From positions 1 through 64,000 of the forward strand of contig VSNT01000003.1 in the NCBI GenBank assembly GCA_009774465.1: a stretch of DNA of 64,000 nucleotides, written 5' to 3'. The stretch is from Lachnospiraceae bacterium (GTDB lineage Bacteria; Bacillota_A; Clostridia; Lachnospirales; Lachnospiraceae). Under the pieces are notes generated by a model. It was not told the origin of the DNA, ran no database searches, and was given only the letters and a program-made list of their open reading frames with translations. Shown here one piece after another: positions 8,008 to 17,667 of this stretch. A program made the position numbers and the translations under genes. Within the stretch, counting starts at the first letter, position 1; every line of letters begins with the position of its first letter.

Positions 8008-8943
8008 TCATTTTTTCTCAAAAATTCTCAGCTTTGCGCTTTTAGACCTTGAGTTTTCCCTTAGTTCCTCTTCTCCCGGTAAAATCGGCTTTCCCGTTAT
8101 TACTTTTCCCCTGCTTACCTTTCCACAAACACACACCGGAAAGCTGGGAGGGCATGTACATGGGTTTGCTGCATTTTTAAAAGCAGTTTTTACAATCCGA
8201 TCCTCTAAAGAATGAAAGGTTATCACACATAATCTTCCACCGGGATTTAAAATATCTATCAGTTCTTCAAGAGATTCTTTCAGCACTTCAAGTTCCCGAT
8301 TGCATTCAATTCTTATGGCCTGAAAGGTACGCTTGGAAGGATGTCCTCCTTCTGCACGCATCTTTGCCGGAATTGCCGCTTTTATAATTTCATTTAATTC
8401 TCCTGTTGTTTCTATCTGCTTTTTCTGCCTTGCCATTACAATATGTCTGGCTATATTTTTAGCAAATTTATCTTCTCCATAATCACGAATCACCCGAAAT
8501 AACTGCATCTCATCATATTCGTTGACTATTTCTTTGGCGGAGAAGCTTTGCCGCAGATCCATTCTCATATCAAGGGGCGTATCAAACCGATAGGAAAAAC
8601 CTCTTTCTTTTGTGTCCAACTGGTAGGAAGATACCCCAAGATCCAACATCATTCCGTCTATTTGGGTAATTCCCATTGCAGATAATACTGCTTTGGTATT
8701 TCGATAATTACTTCTTACAATTGTTACTTTGTCCCCAAATTCCTTAAGATGCTCTCCTGCGGCTATGATGGCTGCTTCATCCTGATCAATTCCAATCAGT
8801 CTGCCGCCGCTTTCCAATCTTCTGGCAATTTCACCGGAATGACCGCCGCCGCCCAAAGTTCCATCCACATAAATTCCCTGGGGCTTTATGTTTAATCCTT
8901 CAATTGTCTCTTCAAGCAAAACAGATGTGTGAGAAAATGCCAT
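8008..8943 (-). CDS. rsmH: 16S rRNA (cytosine1402-N4)-methyltransferase RsmH
   Basis: 311 aa, the normal length. The S-adenosylmethionine site YVDGTLGGGGHS is at residues 26-37, MLDLGVSSYQLD follows, and the C-terminal PGGRLCVITFHSLEDRIVK block is intact. The enzyme methylates N4 of C1402 in the 16S rRNA decoding centre together with RsmI. AAGGAGC stands just before ATG 8943. It lies between mraZ and ftsL, the usual order at the head of the division and cell wall cluster, and is cotranscribed with them. Confidence 0.97.
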   Translation of the reverse strand: MAFSHTSVLLEETIEGLNIKPQGIYVDGTLGGGGHSGEIARRLESGGRLIGIDQDEAAIIAAGEHLKEFGDKVTIVRSNYRNTKAVLSAMGITQIDGMMLDLGVSSYQLDTKERGFSYRFDTPLDMRMDLRQSFSAKEIVNEYDEMQLFRVIRDYGEDKFAKNIARHIVMARQKKQIETTGELNEIIKAAIPAKMRAEGGHPSKRTFQAIRIECNRELEVLKESLEELIDILNPGGRLCVITFHSLEDRIVKTAFKNAANPCTCPPSFPVCVCGKVSRGKVITGKPILPGEEELRENSRSKSAKLRIFEKK

Positions 8944-8992
8944 TTCTGCTCCTTATCAAATATTACAGCTTTATTTATGGATGAACTGATTG

Positions 8993-9424
8993 TCAAATTC
9001 CAATTCCCAGTTCAATCATATGCCTGGAAATCTCCTCCATATCCTGATAGGTGACAGTACCTTCCCATCTATCCCTGCTCCAGATCTCGACTCTGCTTCC
9101 CACACCCACTAAAACCGCATCCTTTGTAATTCCTGCAAACTCCCGAAGGACTGCCGGCAAAAGAATTCTGCCCTGCTTGTCCACCTCTACACTGGCGGCG
9201 CCTGCCAGGAAAAAACGTGTAAACTGCCTTGCTTCCTTATCTATCATCGGTAAAGATCGTAATTTTTCTTCAAAAGCCTGCCACTCAGGATCGTCAAACA
9301 CAAACAGACAGCCATCCATCCCTTTTGTCACCACAAATTCATCGCCTAATACTTCACGAAATTTGGAAGGAATGATCAGTCTGCCCTTGGCATCTATTGT
9401 ATGGTTATACTCCCCCATAAACAT
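8993..9424 (-). CDS. mraZ: Transcriptional regulator MraZ
   Basis: 143 aa from ATG 9424, starting MFMGEYNHTIDAKGRL, with two SpoVT/AbrB-like DNA-binding halves each carrying a D-x-K/Q-G-R turn (DAKGRL and DKQGRI). ATG 9430 is an in-frame alternative, but the shorter start matches the family. MraZ forms ring-shaped oligomers that bind TGGG/TGGT repeats upstream of its own gene and tune the cluster. Such repeats are visible at 9503-9550. Confidence 0.96.
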   Translation of the reverse strand: MFMGEYNHTIDAKGRLIIPSKFREVLGDEFVVTKGMDGCLFVFDDPEWQAFEEKLRSLPMIDKEARQFTRFFLAGAASVEVDKQGRILLPAVLREFAGITKDAVLVGVGSRVEIWSRDRWEGTVTYQDMEEISRHMIELGIGI

Positions 9425-9502
9425 ATGCACTCACCCGCTTCCGATCCTGCCTTTGTCAAAAGTGCAATATGGTCTGTCGCAGAAAATTTCAGGTTATAGA
9501 AA

Positions 9503-9550
9503 CCACTTTTTCCCACTTATATATCACTTTCTACCACTTTCCACCACTTT
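9503..9550 (-). promoter_or_regulatory. MraZ operator: five AAGTGG-type boxes
   Basis: On the minus strand, five AAAGTGG/AAGTGGG/AAAGTGA boxes recur every 10-11 bases (plus-strand starts 9503, 9512, 9524, 9534 and 9544), that is, on one face of the helix. This matches the repeated boxes MraZ rings bind. They lie downstream of the predicted -10 box, fitting autorepression. Confidence 0.85.
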
Positions 9551-9557
9551 TATATCC

Positions 9558-9586
9558 ATTCTACTCTAAAATAAGGGCAAGCGCAA
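9558..9586 (-). promoter_or_regulatory. Probable mraZ promoter
   Basis: On the minus strand, TTGCGC (9581-9586) and TAGAAT (9558-9563) with a 17-bp spacer, just upstream of the MraZ boxes. The match to consensus is moderate. Confidence 0.55.
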
Positions 9587-9588
9587 GC

Positions 9589-9618
9589 AAAAAAATGCCC
9601 TGCAGTTTCCTGCAAGGC
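9589..9618 (-). terminator. Terminator of lgt
   Basis: Minus-strand stem GCCTTGCAG/CTGCAGGGC with one mismatch and a four-base loop, followed by ATTTTTTT. It separates lgt from the mraZ promoter. Confidence 0.85.
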
Positions 9619-9711
9619 GCATAAACACTATATTTTCTTATGTTTTTTCCATATCTGGTGTTCTCATGTTTTTCCTTCACCATATCTTGTGATAAAAATA
9701 AATAAAAAATT

Positions 9712-10575
9712 TTAAATATTTTTTTTCTTTGATATCCTGATCCTTACCACAAGGTCACAAACAACAGCTCCAACAAATAAAATAATTGCAAGTACCTGTG
9801 AAACCGGAAGCCGGGTTCCCGGAATAAAAAGCTGATCTGTTCTGATTCCTTCAATCCATGCTCTTCCAAGACCATAGCCACCCAAATACAGCAAAGCAAT
9901 CTCTCCTTCAAACTTTTTATGTTTCCAATAAAGCAACGCAAACACCAAAAGGCATAAATTCCACAAGCTTTCATAAAGAAATGTGGGATGAACCTGTATA
10001 TAATTCACTCCATCCGTAATATGCGCCGCAATGGACTCTGAAATATCCGCTGCACGTACCGCCTGAATGGGAAGCCTCATGGCAAAGATATTGTTGGTGT
10101 ATTCCCCAAACACTTCTCTGTTTGTAAAGTTCCCCCATCTTCCAATCACCTGTCCAAGAATCAAACCGATTACGCCGGTGTCCGCCATTCGAAATGCATT
10201 CTGCTTTTTTATCCTGGCGTAAATAAACAGTGTGGTAAATGCTGCAATCACACCGCCATAAATGGCAAGTCCCCCCTGACGAAGATTAAAGATGCTAAGC
10301 AGATTATCCTTATACAAATCCCATTCAAAAACCACATAATAAAGCCTTGCACCGATAATAGAAAAAATAACCGCGTAAATTGCAAAATCCCAGTATAAAT
10401 CCGGATCCTGCCCTGTTCTTTTCGCCTGCCATGCGGCAATTAAAATTCCGGCAAGTACTCCCGTTCCTATAATTACTCCATATAGTGCAATTTCAAACCC
10501 AAATATGGTAAAACTTTTTGGTACATTTTCCAGATAAATTCCCATATTGGGAAAGGAAATATCCATCAAATCCAT
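9712..10575 (-). CDS. lgt: Prolipoprotein diacylglyceryl transferase
   Basis: 287-aa membrane enzyme that moves a diacylglyceryl group from phosphatidylglycerol to the lipobox cysteine of prolipoproteins. It has about seven membrane segments. Family signatures are GGLAIYGGV near residue 100, the Lgt signature GRWGNFTNREVFG near 146-158, and HPTFLYESLWN near 197. AGGATGACTGA precedes ATG 10575. It should process the lipoproteins encoded elsewhere in this window (binding protein, DUF3048 protein, TlpA-like protein). ychF lies 69 bases upstream in the same direction. Confidence 0.96.
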   Translation of the reverse strand: MDLMDISFPNMGIYLENVPKSFTIFGFEIALYGVIIGTGVLAGILIAAWQAKRTGQDPDLYWDFAIYAVIFSIIGARLYYVVFEWDLYKDNLLSIFNLRQGGLAIYGGVIAAFTTLFIYARIKKQNAFRMADTGVIGLILGQVIGRWGNFTNREVFGEYTNNIFAMRLPIQAVRAADISESIAAHITDGVNYIQVHPTFLYESLWNLCLLVFALLYWKHKKFEGEIALLYLGGYGLGRAWIEGIRTDQLFIPGTRLPVSQVLAIILFVGAVVCDLVVRIRISKKKNI

Positions 10576-10644
10576 TCAGTCATCCTGCCTTTCTGTCTGT
10601 GCAAGGTCTTATGTCTTTTTATATCTTATATGAAACGTTAACTT

Positions 10645-11742
10645 TTATACATTAAACCGGAATAAAATCACATCTCCGTCCTTCACCACATATTCCTTGC
10701 CTTCCATACCGACCAGCCCTTTTTCTCTTGCCGCTGCCAGGGAGCCCTGCTCTAACAAATCCTTATAATTAACCACTTCGGCCTTGATAAATCCCCTTTC
10801 AAAATCGGTATGTATTTTTCCTGCTGCCTGGGGCGCCTTTGTTCCAACCTTAATTGTCCATGCTCTGGTCTCATCCTCACCCGCTGTTAAAAAGCTATGA
10901 AGCCCCAGCAGACGATAACTGGCTTTGATCAGTTTTTCAAGTCCCGATTCCACTAATCCCAAATCCTCAAGGAACATTGCCTTTTCTTCTTCATCCAGTT
11001 CAGAGATTTCCTGTTCAATCTGGGCGCAGATCACGAATACCTCGCTGCCCGTCTCCGCTGCAAAATCCCTTACCTTTTTTACACCTTCATTGTCTGCTCC
11101 GTCATTTGCCAGATCCTCTTCTCCCACATTGGCCGCAAAAATAACCGGCTTATAGGTTAACAGGTTATAAGAATTAAGAAGTGCCAGTTCGTCCTCATCC
11201 TCTGTGACATAGCTTCGTGCAAGTCTGCCTTCCTCCAGATGCGCTTTAAGCGCCTCCAAAAGTGCCGCCTCCTTTGCAAGAGACTTGTCCATTCTTGCAG
11301 CCTTGCCTGTCTTGGCAATTCTTCTCTCCAAAATTTCAATATCAGAAAAAATCAGCTCCAGATTAATGGTTTCAATGTCCCGCAGGGGATCTATGGTACC
11401 ATCCACATGCACCACGTTGCTGTCCTCAAAGCAGCGTACCACATGCACTACCGCATCCACTTCCCTGATGTTGCTTAAGAACTGGTTTCCAAGGCCTTCC
11501 CCTTTAGAAGCGCCCTTTACCAGCCCGGCAATATCCACAAACTCAATCACTGCCGGAGTAACCTTTTTAGAATGATACATATCCCCTAAAAGCTTTAACC
11601 TCTCGTCAGGAACTGCCACCACACCCACATTGGGATCTATGGTGCAGAAAGGATAATTGGCAGATTCCGCACCTGCTTTTGTCAGTGAATTAAATAAAGT
11701 ACTTTTGCCCACGTTGGGCAGACCTACGATGCCTAGTTTCAT
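10645..11742 (-). CDS. ychF: Ribosome-binding ATPase YchF
   Basis: 365 aa, full length for this Obg-family P-loop protein. The G1 motif GLPNVGKST is at residues 6-14, and DIAGLVKGASKGEG gives G3. The G4 site reads AANVGEEDL in place of N-K-x-D, the feature that makes YchF prefer ATP. The C-terminus carries the TGS-like domain. It binds ribosomes and is linked to stress responses. AAGGAG lies ten bases before the ATG. Confidence 0.97.
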   Translation of the reverse strand: MKLGIVGLPNVGKSTLFNSLTKAGAESANYPFCTIDPNVGVVAVPDERLKLLGDMYHSKKVTPAVIEFVDIAGLVKGASKGEGLGNQFLSNIREVDAVVHVVRCFEDSNVVHVDGTIDPLRDIETINLELIFSDIEILERRIAKTGKAARMDKSLAKEAALLEALKAHLEEGRLARSYVTEDEDELALLNSYNLLTYKPVIFAANVGEEDLANDGADNEGVKKVRDFAAETGSEVFVICAQIEQEISELDEEEKAMFLEDLGLVESGLEKLIKASYRLLGLHSFLTAGEDETRAWTIKVGTKAPQAAGKIHTDFERGFIKAEVVNYKDLLEQGSLAAAREKGLVGMEGKEYVVKDGDVILFRFNV

Positions 11743-12005
11743 TTTATTTTAATCTCCTTATGCTTTTCATCTTCTGTCGTGCGAATATACAGATTCATGG
11801 TTGTTTTATCATACTGTTTAAATGATATGGGAAAAGCTCCCTCCAGCAAGAGCTTTAATGTCAAATATTCAGCAAGCTAAACATTGCTAGTATAGCATAG
11901 TAAGGCTCAAAAGTAAATTGCAGGATTTTATATCTTTTCCACATACAATACAATTGAATTAACAATCATTTGTTATGATTTCCAATCCTTTGCCAATCTT
12001 CTGTT
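11743..12005. other. Intergenic region between ychF and the DUF1016 gene
   Basis: 263 bases with the ychF promoter (11889-11917). No ORF, repeat or clear terminator for the incoming DUF1016 gene was seen. Confidence 0.6.
11889..11917 (-). promoter_or_regulatory. Probable ychF promoter
   Basis: On the minus strand, TTTACT (11912-11917), a 17-bp spacer, then TATACT (11889-11894) preceded by TG one base away (extended -10). It lies about 150 bases before the start codon. Confidence 0.6.
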
Positions 12006-13070
12006 TTAATCTTTCAGTTGCTGCTCAATTTCCGCAATCGTTGGCAAGGAACTCTTAAAATCTGCCGGATATACTTTCGACAACTCATACTCAGATATCC
12101 CAATCGGTTCACCAGCAGATTCCACTGCATATTGTGCCAAAACTTCATCCTTCTCCTTACATATGATCAATCCAATCGTAGGATTTTCCTGCTCTGTCTT
12201 TAAAATATGATTTACAGCAACTACATAAGTACCAACCTGTCCTATATCTGTTGGTTTAAATTTCTCAGTCTTAATCTCAATTACAACATAGCAATGTAAA
12301 CGGATATTATAAAACAACAAATCTACAAACTGTTCTGTCTTACCTACTTCCAATCTATATTCGCGTCCAACGAAAGCAAAACCGTTGCCCAACTCCAGTA
12401 AAAATTTCACAATATTATCCGTTAAAGCATCCTTCAATTCTTTCTCATTATAACCCTCTGTCATTGTAAGAAAATCAAAATTATAGGGATCTTTTGTTAA
12501 TTCATTGGCCAAATCTCCCTGTGCTATTGGAAGCTGTTTATCAAAATTTGTAATTGCTTTTCCCTGTCGTTCATATAAATCTGTATCGAGCCAGTTCAGT
12601 AAAACTGCCCTGGACCAATTATTTTCAATTGTCTTTCTAACATAAAAAAGTGCTTTCTCTGTCTCCCCTTTGCATTTGTCAATAATATATCTGTGGTGTC
12701 CCCAAGGAATAGAACATAATTTGTCCACAAGTTGTAGGCTGACTTCATCATTATTCAATTTTGCCACAGCCTGTGGCACAATTTTGCTATACATTTGATA
12801 AAATTGAGTCATATATCTGAGATTTCTTGGTGAAAAGCTTTTTTGTTCTGGCATCGCTGAAACCAAATCCTTACTCAGACTGTCGTAAAACTTACTTCCC
12901 CATCTGCTCTCTGCACGCATCTCAACCATATCTTTTCCCAAATACCAATAGAAACGCAGCATTTCCTGATTCACTTTCGTTGCCGCTTTTACCTGCATAC
13001 TTTTGAATCTTGCTCCTACGCTTTGTATCCACTCCGCATATTCTTCATCTATTTTAATCAACTGACTCAT
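12006..13070 (-). CDS. DUF1016/YhcG-type nuclease with PD-(D/E)XK domain
   Basis: 354 aa. The N-terminal half is the helical DUF1016 region (FYWYLGKDMVEM, SFSPRNLRYMTQFY). The C-terminal half has a PD-(D/E)XK nuclease core: FVDLLFYN supplies the acidic residue and VVIEIKTEKF the E-x-K pair, around residues 230-260. The family is linked to DNA processing and is often found in defence islands and restriction loci, but its reaction is not established. Here it lies 160 bases downstream of jetD in the same direction, with its own GGTGGGG ribosome site. It may be a passenger or an accessory of the Wadjet system. Confidence 0.88.
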   Translation of the reverse strand: MSQLIKIDEEYAEWIQSVGARFKSMQVKAATKVNQEMLRFYWYLGKDMVEMRAESRWGSKFYDSLSKDLVSAMPEQKSFSPRNLRYMTQFYQMYSKIVPQAVAKLNNDEVSLQLVDKLCSIPWGHHRYIIDKCKGETEKALFYVRKTIENNWSRAVLLNWLDTDLYERQGKAITNFDKQLPIAQGDLANELTKDPYNFDFLTMTEGYNEKELKDALTDNIVKFLLELGNGFAFVGREYRLEVGKTEQFVDLLFYNIRLHCYVVIEIKTEKFKPTDIGQVGTYVVAVNHILKTEQENPTIGLIICKEKDEVLAQYAVESAGEPIGISEYELSKVYPADFKSSLPTIAEIEQQLKD

Positions 13071-13229
13071 TTTATATTACCCCACCTAAAAATATAATTT
13101 CTAGAACTATAATGACTTAATCAATGTAAGGCTTGAATCATACAATACAAGATTCAATCCCTATATAAATTGACGTTTCTTTTCAAATTTAAGAATGCCC
13201 CCTCTTTTTTGCATATCTTCTACGACTCA

Positions 13230-14447
13230 TTACAGATATCCACCATACAGTGCTTCCTGCTCTAATTTACAATTATTCTCCAGCATATATTGAAGCACAT
13301 CTCTGTAATCCCCATCTGTCATACTCTCTTTATGTTTATCATCCAACTTCTTCAATAAACTTTCAATGCGCCTTTTATCAGGTTGTGTTAATGTTTTTGT
13401 TTGAGAACTGTGCTTTTTTAAAGTTTCCACATCCATATGAAGTGTTCTGAATGGAATTCCGGTTTTGAATTTTAAATGCTCATAAATATAAAATCCACCA
13501 GCATCAATATCGCCAAAATGCATGTACTTTTTCTCCCTGTTCTGCTCATATAAGTATATCAAAAACTTTCGTTTTGTTGTATTATGAAAACCGCCCAGAT
13601 AAATCACAAAATCTTCCGCACTGTTATAATCATGAAAGCTTGTAAGATTTTCGACCGTTACAACGCAGCCTCCAAAAATTTCAATTTTATCCAATTCTTT
13701 TAACGAAGACGTGGATAAAGCCATATCCCCATTCAGCTTTGAAAGGTCGATCATCTGACTTCCTAATGTTATTCTTCCATTTCCCTTTAAACATACATAA
13801 GTCGGCGTTTTAACAATACCACATTCCTCCAAAACAGAATCTCTGTCCTGATATTCACCATATTGATACATCAACGCCTGCGCTTTACCTGCCAGGATCT
13901 CTACTCTTTTTGAATCTGAAAAATATCTTACTGAAAAGTCCCTGATAAACTGTTCTTCTTCGTTTGTGCTGATAAGCTTTACAAGAGTTAACAAATCCAG
14001 AAACTCCTGTTTCTTTCCATCAAAATACTCTACCTTTTGATTCTTAGATATTTTTATTCTTTGCGCGTCAAAATAATTATCCAAAACCGCACATCCCTGA
14101 AATTGTCCCATTATTTCAAGAATCCAGTCACGCTCCTCTTTTCTGGATTCTCTGTTTACAAACTCATAGCATCGTTTCAATTTCGGCAAATTTAATTCCA
14201 CCGATTTTATGATACCTGCTCTCTGATACTGTATGATAATAAGTTCTCTTTTTTGTAATTCTTCCAAAGCTTCATTCACATCACAGAAAAAATCATATTC
14301 GGCATCATCCTGGTACCTTGGAAACAATTCACTGATACGTCTCGAAAATTTCTGATTCACCTGATTTTCCCCAAGGAATGTTTTACTATTTTCATATTTA
14401 TCCAGCAAACTGTGAATCGTCTTACTTTGTATATCATTCCGTCTCAA
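13230..14447 (-). CDS. jetD: Wadjet nuclease subunit JetD (Toprim/DUF2220)
   Basis: 405 aa. The N-terminal half is the DUF3322-like arm. The C-terminal half holds a topoisomerase VI A-like Toprim fold with Glu266 in VVTVENLTSF and Asp313/Asp315 in HFGDIDAGGF, the expected metal-binding residues. In Wadjet systems JetD cuts circular plasmid DNA after the JetABC motor has extruded it. The start overlaps the jetC stop by four bases (ATGA), showing translational coupling. All catalytic acids are present, so an active nuclease is expected. Confidence 0.92.
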   Translation of the reverse strand: MRRNDIQSKTIHSLLDKYENSKTFLGENQVNQKFSRRISELFPRYQDDAEYDFFCDVNEALEELQKRELIIIQYQRAGIIKSVELNLPKLKRCYEFVNRESRKEERDWILEIMGQFQGCAVLDNYFDAQRIKISKNQKVEYFDGKKQEFLDLLTLVKLISTNEEEQFIRDFSVRYFSDSKRVEILAGKAQALMYQYGEYQDRDSVLEECGIVKTPTYVCLKGNGRITLGSQMIDLSKLNGDMALSTSSLKELDKIEIFGGCVVTVENLTSFHDYNSAEDFVIYLGGFHNTTKRKFLIYLYEQNREKKYMHFGDIDAGGFYIYEHLKFKTGIPFRTLHMDVETLKKHSSQTKTLTQPDKRRIESLLKKLDDKHKESMTDGDYRDVLQYMLENNCKLEQEALYGGYL

Positions 14448-17400
14448 AAATCATACTCCTCCACAATACTACTCTGCCCAACTCGGATAGCAGTCAATAC
14501 GGTATCTACCTTTTCGCCAATAATTTCAATTTTTGCCGGCGGTGTTGCCATAATCACCTGCAAATCCAATCCATTAAAGAATTCCATCATGGAGACAATT
14601 CTCTCATCATCCATTTTATCGAAAGCTTCATCCAGCAGCATAATTCTTACACTGTTACCATAACGATAAATCTGATAAAAGGATGCGGCAATAGCCACAT
14701 AATAGGGAACCTGTGTTTCACTGCCACTCTTTTCTCCATAAATATCTGAAAACCGTTGTATGCTGCCATCTTTCTTTCGAATTTCGATATCATAATCCAA
14801 ATAAGAGCGATAATCTGTATACTCTTCCACAATCTTCTGTCCGTTATCATCTTTTGTCATCAGCTTATCGAACAGCTCTGTCATTTCCTCTTTATACTGT
14901 TCTTCAAACGCAGTCGTCCACAGATTAATACCCTCCTGATTATTTTCAGAAGTAATCATTCGATACAGACCTTCTTTTTTCTTGTCGAAGCCAATCTTGA
15001 AATGATAACTGTCATCACCATAATAAATACTGTCCAGTGCCTTATTCAAATTACGAAATTCCATTTTTGCATTTTCAATCAGCTCTTTCATTTTTGACAG
15101 GAAATCACTCTTAAATATCTGTTCACAATCATCCTTTGCCTGACGAAGTTTTTCCTCATAACGTATCATTTCCACAGACCTCAGTTTGAATGCGGCTTCT
15201 CTATATTCTGCCATTCCGCTTACGCCCACTACAAAATCCTGTGTAAAATCTGTATTATAACGATACTGCAGTCCTTTCATACGATCTACCAGATTCATCT
15301 TCTCATTCTCAAATTGCGATTTCTGTGGTGCAAAATTCTCAGCAATCTTTTTGGCCGCTTTTGTTTTTCTGTTGAGATTATACTTTTCCAGCGCCTCCTG
15401 ATACACAATACCGTCTAAATCAAGTTTTTCCTCCAAAGTCTTTATACTTTCAGCTAATGCTGTTTCCCTGCCCTGCTGAATCTGTTCAGCGGTTTCGATT
15501 TGATTCAAAAGTTTTGCATTCTCCTTATTTAGCTGCGTTTCATTTCCATCAATCCTTTTTTTCTCTTCTTTCTTTTCTCCCAGATCAATTTTCAACTGAA
15601 TAAAAGATGGATCATTGGAAGCCTTTTTCAATTCCACCTTTTCATGGGCAAGCTGTCGCTGCAGCTCTGCTTTTTTTGCAGGTGCATTTATACAAAGCTT
15701 CAGCATTGTAAAATCAAATTTTTTCTCGCTCTCCAAAACATCACTATATAACTGAATTTCTTCACGTAATGTACTACGTTCCGTACTCTTTTCTTCAAGA
15801 AGCTTTCTGACATTTACTATCTGGGTTCTATAAGCATTTTGACCTATATAAGGATCTCTGTAATTTGCAGGATTAATATGTCTTACTACATATCCCTGGT
15901 ATAGCATACACTGAGGCGTAATCGCTATGTCATGGTTTTCCAGCTCATTAACATTCTCACAACGCACTACTCTGCCCAGCAGATAGTTTGTATAAGCTCT
16001 GGCATATCTGTTTTCACTCTTAATCACATAAGCCAGTGAACCATTATTTACTTCATCCACAAGTGGAATCTTTTTGGTATTAATAATGCCTGCAGTATGT
16101 ATCTGTTTACGTTTTCGCTCATAAACCTCCAATGCAACGTCATAATACTCCGGCTCCACAATCAAATAAAATTTCTGCTTATTAAAGTATCCCTCAACCG
16201 CATTTACCCATTTTTCATCAGTTATTTCCAAAAGTTCCGCAAGGATATAAACCGACGAATGAATATTGCGTCTCTCAAACTCCTTTTCTATAGCTTCTTT
16301 CAATGCTGCTGTCTGTTGAGGGAAACTGAGTTTTCTCTTTTCCAGTTCCTTTAACCGACCTTGCAAATCATTTATCGTTTCGCTTAGCTGATTCATATGA
16401 TATTGAAGGTTCGCATGCTTATTTCGAATCATTTCCAGTTGACTGTCCTGAAACTCTTCAAGCTTCTCAATAATCTTGCTTTTTTCTTTGCTGTCTTTTT
16501 CGGATGCCAACAATAATACTTCTGAATCGGTAATCACCAAACATTGTATTTTTACCTGTATTTTTGATACACATTGCAAGTATATCCTTAGCTTTTTTAT
16601 CTGTTCCTTTAGCTTTTGCTCCTGCTCATTGTGTGCAGAGATTTCTCCTTCTAGCTGTTGTATTCTTCTTTCGGCGTTCTCTATCATTTTATTGGAGGAA
16701 TTGGATTGTATAGCTACATTGACTGCTATAATCTGTTTTTCCAAAGCAGTCTTTTTTTGTATCACCATTTCCAGTTCCTGACTATTCGATTCAACATATT
16801 GCTTTTTTAAGCGAATCTCCTTTTTAATATCTTTCAAATCCTGATGCAGCGCATCCTTATTTGCCAACATTAAAAGAATATCGTTTACCTGAATATCATG
16901 TTCCTTCTTTTCGATTCGCTCATAAGTCTCTAATATATTTTCCAATGCACTATATTGTTTTTGTGAACGTTCCAGCAAATATTCCAGTTCACTCAATGTC
17001 TCAATGTTTTCACGCAGGGATGCTACATCTATCTTTGTCTCGGATAATACAAATTTATTGATAAATTCTTTCACATTGTCCATAGGTTTAAATGCGAGAG
17101 ATTTGGGTATAATATCAAAAAATTTATCTTCCAGATTACCCAGTCTTCTCTTAAATCTGTCTCTGGCGGCATTTTTCTGCTCAATATAACGAATATGCTT
17201 GCCGCTTATACGAAATTCATCTGACAAAGCAGGTCGATTATCTACTGTAAAAGACAAGTCCTCCAATCTACACTCTTCAGCATACCATTTCGTGGTCACC
17301 GCACTTTCTTCATCCTGAGACGTCATATGAACACCTATTACAAAGTATCTGTTTCCCTTTTCTTCATAGAACTCCAATGCCACATTGGCAGGTACTACGT

Positions 17401-17665
17401 TTTTTCGCAGATAGGTTTCTCCTACATTTCCCACCTTACAGCGCACATATCCCTTTAAGCTGCGATTTCCTTTCTCATTAGCTGCCACATTGAAACGACG
17501 TGTATTAGTCGTAAGCACAAGTTGTACAGCATCCAAAATCGTAGATTTTCCAGCCGTATTTTCCCCACTGATTAACGTGGAACCATTTACCGATATTCTT
17601 TCATTTTCAAAATAATGCCAGTTTACTAATTGAATTCTTGTTAATATCTTCTTCTGATTATCCAT
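14444..17665 (-). CDS. jetC: Wadjet SMC/MukB-like ATPase JetC
   Basis: 1073 aa. The N-terminal Walker A is GENTAGKST at residues 34-42. Two long coiled-coil arms (about 230-450 and 620-860, rich in Lys, Glu, Gln and Leu) flank a hinge-like globular part near 460-600. At the C-terminus are the signature KSGSETQVP and Walker B IMLLDEAFDKMDD. This is the plan of COG4913 MukB-like proteins, the loop-extruding motor of Wadjet. It follows jetB with no gap and overlaps jetD, so the genes form one operon. Confidence 0.94.
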   Translation of the reverse strand: MDNQKKILTRIQLVNWHYFENERISVNGSTLISGENTAGKSTILDAVQLVLTTNTRRFNVAANEKGNRSLKGYVRCKVGNVGETYLRKNVVPANVALEFYEEKGNRYFVIGVHMTSQDEESAVTTKWYAEECRLEDLSFTVDNRPALSDEFRISGKHIRYIEQKNAARDRFKRRLGNLEDKFFDIIPKSLAFKPMDNVKEFINKFVLSETKIDVASLRENIETLSELEYLLERSQKQYSALENILETYERIEKKEHDIQVNDILLMLANKDALHQDLKDIKKEIRLKKQYVESNSQELEMVIQKKTALEKQIIAVNVAIQSNSSNKMIENAERRIQQLEGEISAHNEQEQKLKEQIKKLRIYLQCVSKIQVKIQCLVITDSEVLLLASEKDSKEKSKIIEKLEEFQDSQLEMIRNKHANLQYHMNQLSETINDLQGRLKELEKRKLSFPQQTAALKEAIEKEFERRNIHSSVYILAELLEITDEKWVNAVEGYFNKQKFYLIVEPEYYDVALEVYERKRKQIHTAGIINTKKIPLVDEVNNGSLAYVIKSENRYARAYTNYLLGRVVRCENVNELENHDIAITPQCMLYQGYVVRHINPANYRDPYIGQNAYRTQIVNVRKLLEEKSTERSTLREEIQLYSDVLESEKKFDFTMLKLCINAPAKKAELQRQLAHEKVELKKASNDPSFIQLKIDLGEKKEEKKRIDGNETQLNKENAKLLNQIETAEQIQQGRETALAESIKTLEEKLDLDGIVYQEALEKYNLNRKTKAAKKIAENFAPQKSQFENEKMNLVDRMKGLQYRYNTDFTQDFVVGVSGMAEYREAAFKLRSVEMIRYEEKLRQAKDDCEQIFKSDFLSKMKELIENAKMEFRNLNKALDSIYYGDDSYHFKIGFDKKKEGLYRMITSENNQEGINLWTTAFEEQYKEEMTELFDKLMTKDDNGQKIVEEYTDYRSYLDYDIEIRKKDGSIQRFSDIYGEKSGSETQVPYYVAIAASFYQIYRYGNSVRIMLLDEAFDKMDDERIVSMMEFFNGLDLQVIMATPPAKIEIIGEKVDTVLTAIRVGQSSIVEEYDF

Positions 17666-17667
17666 TT

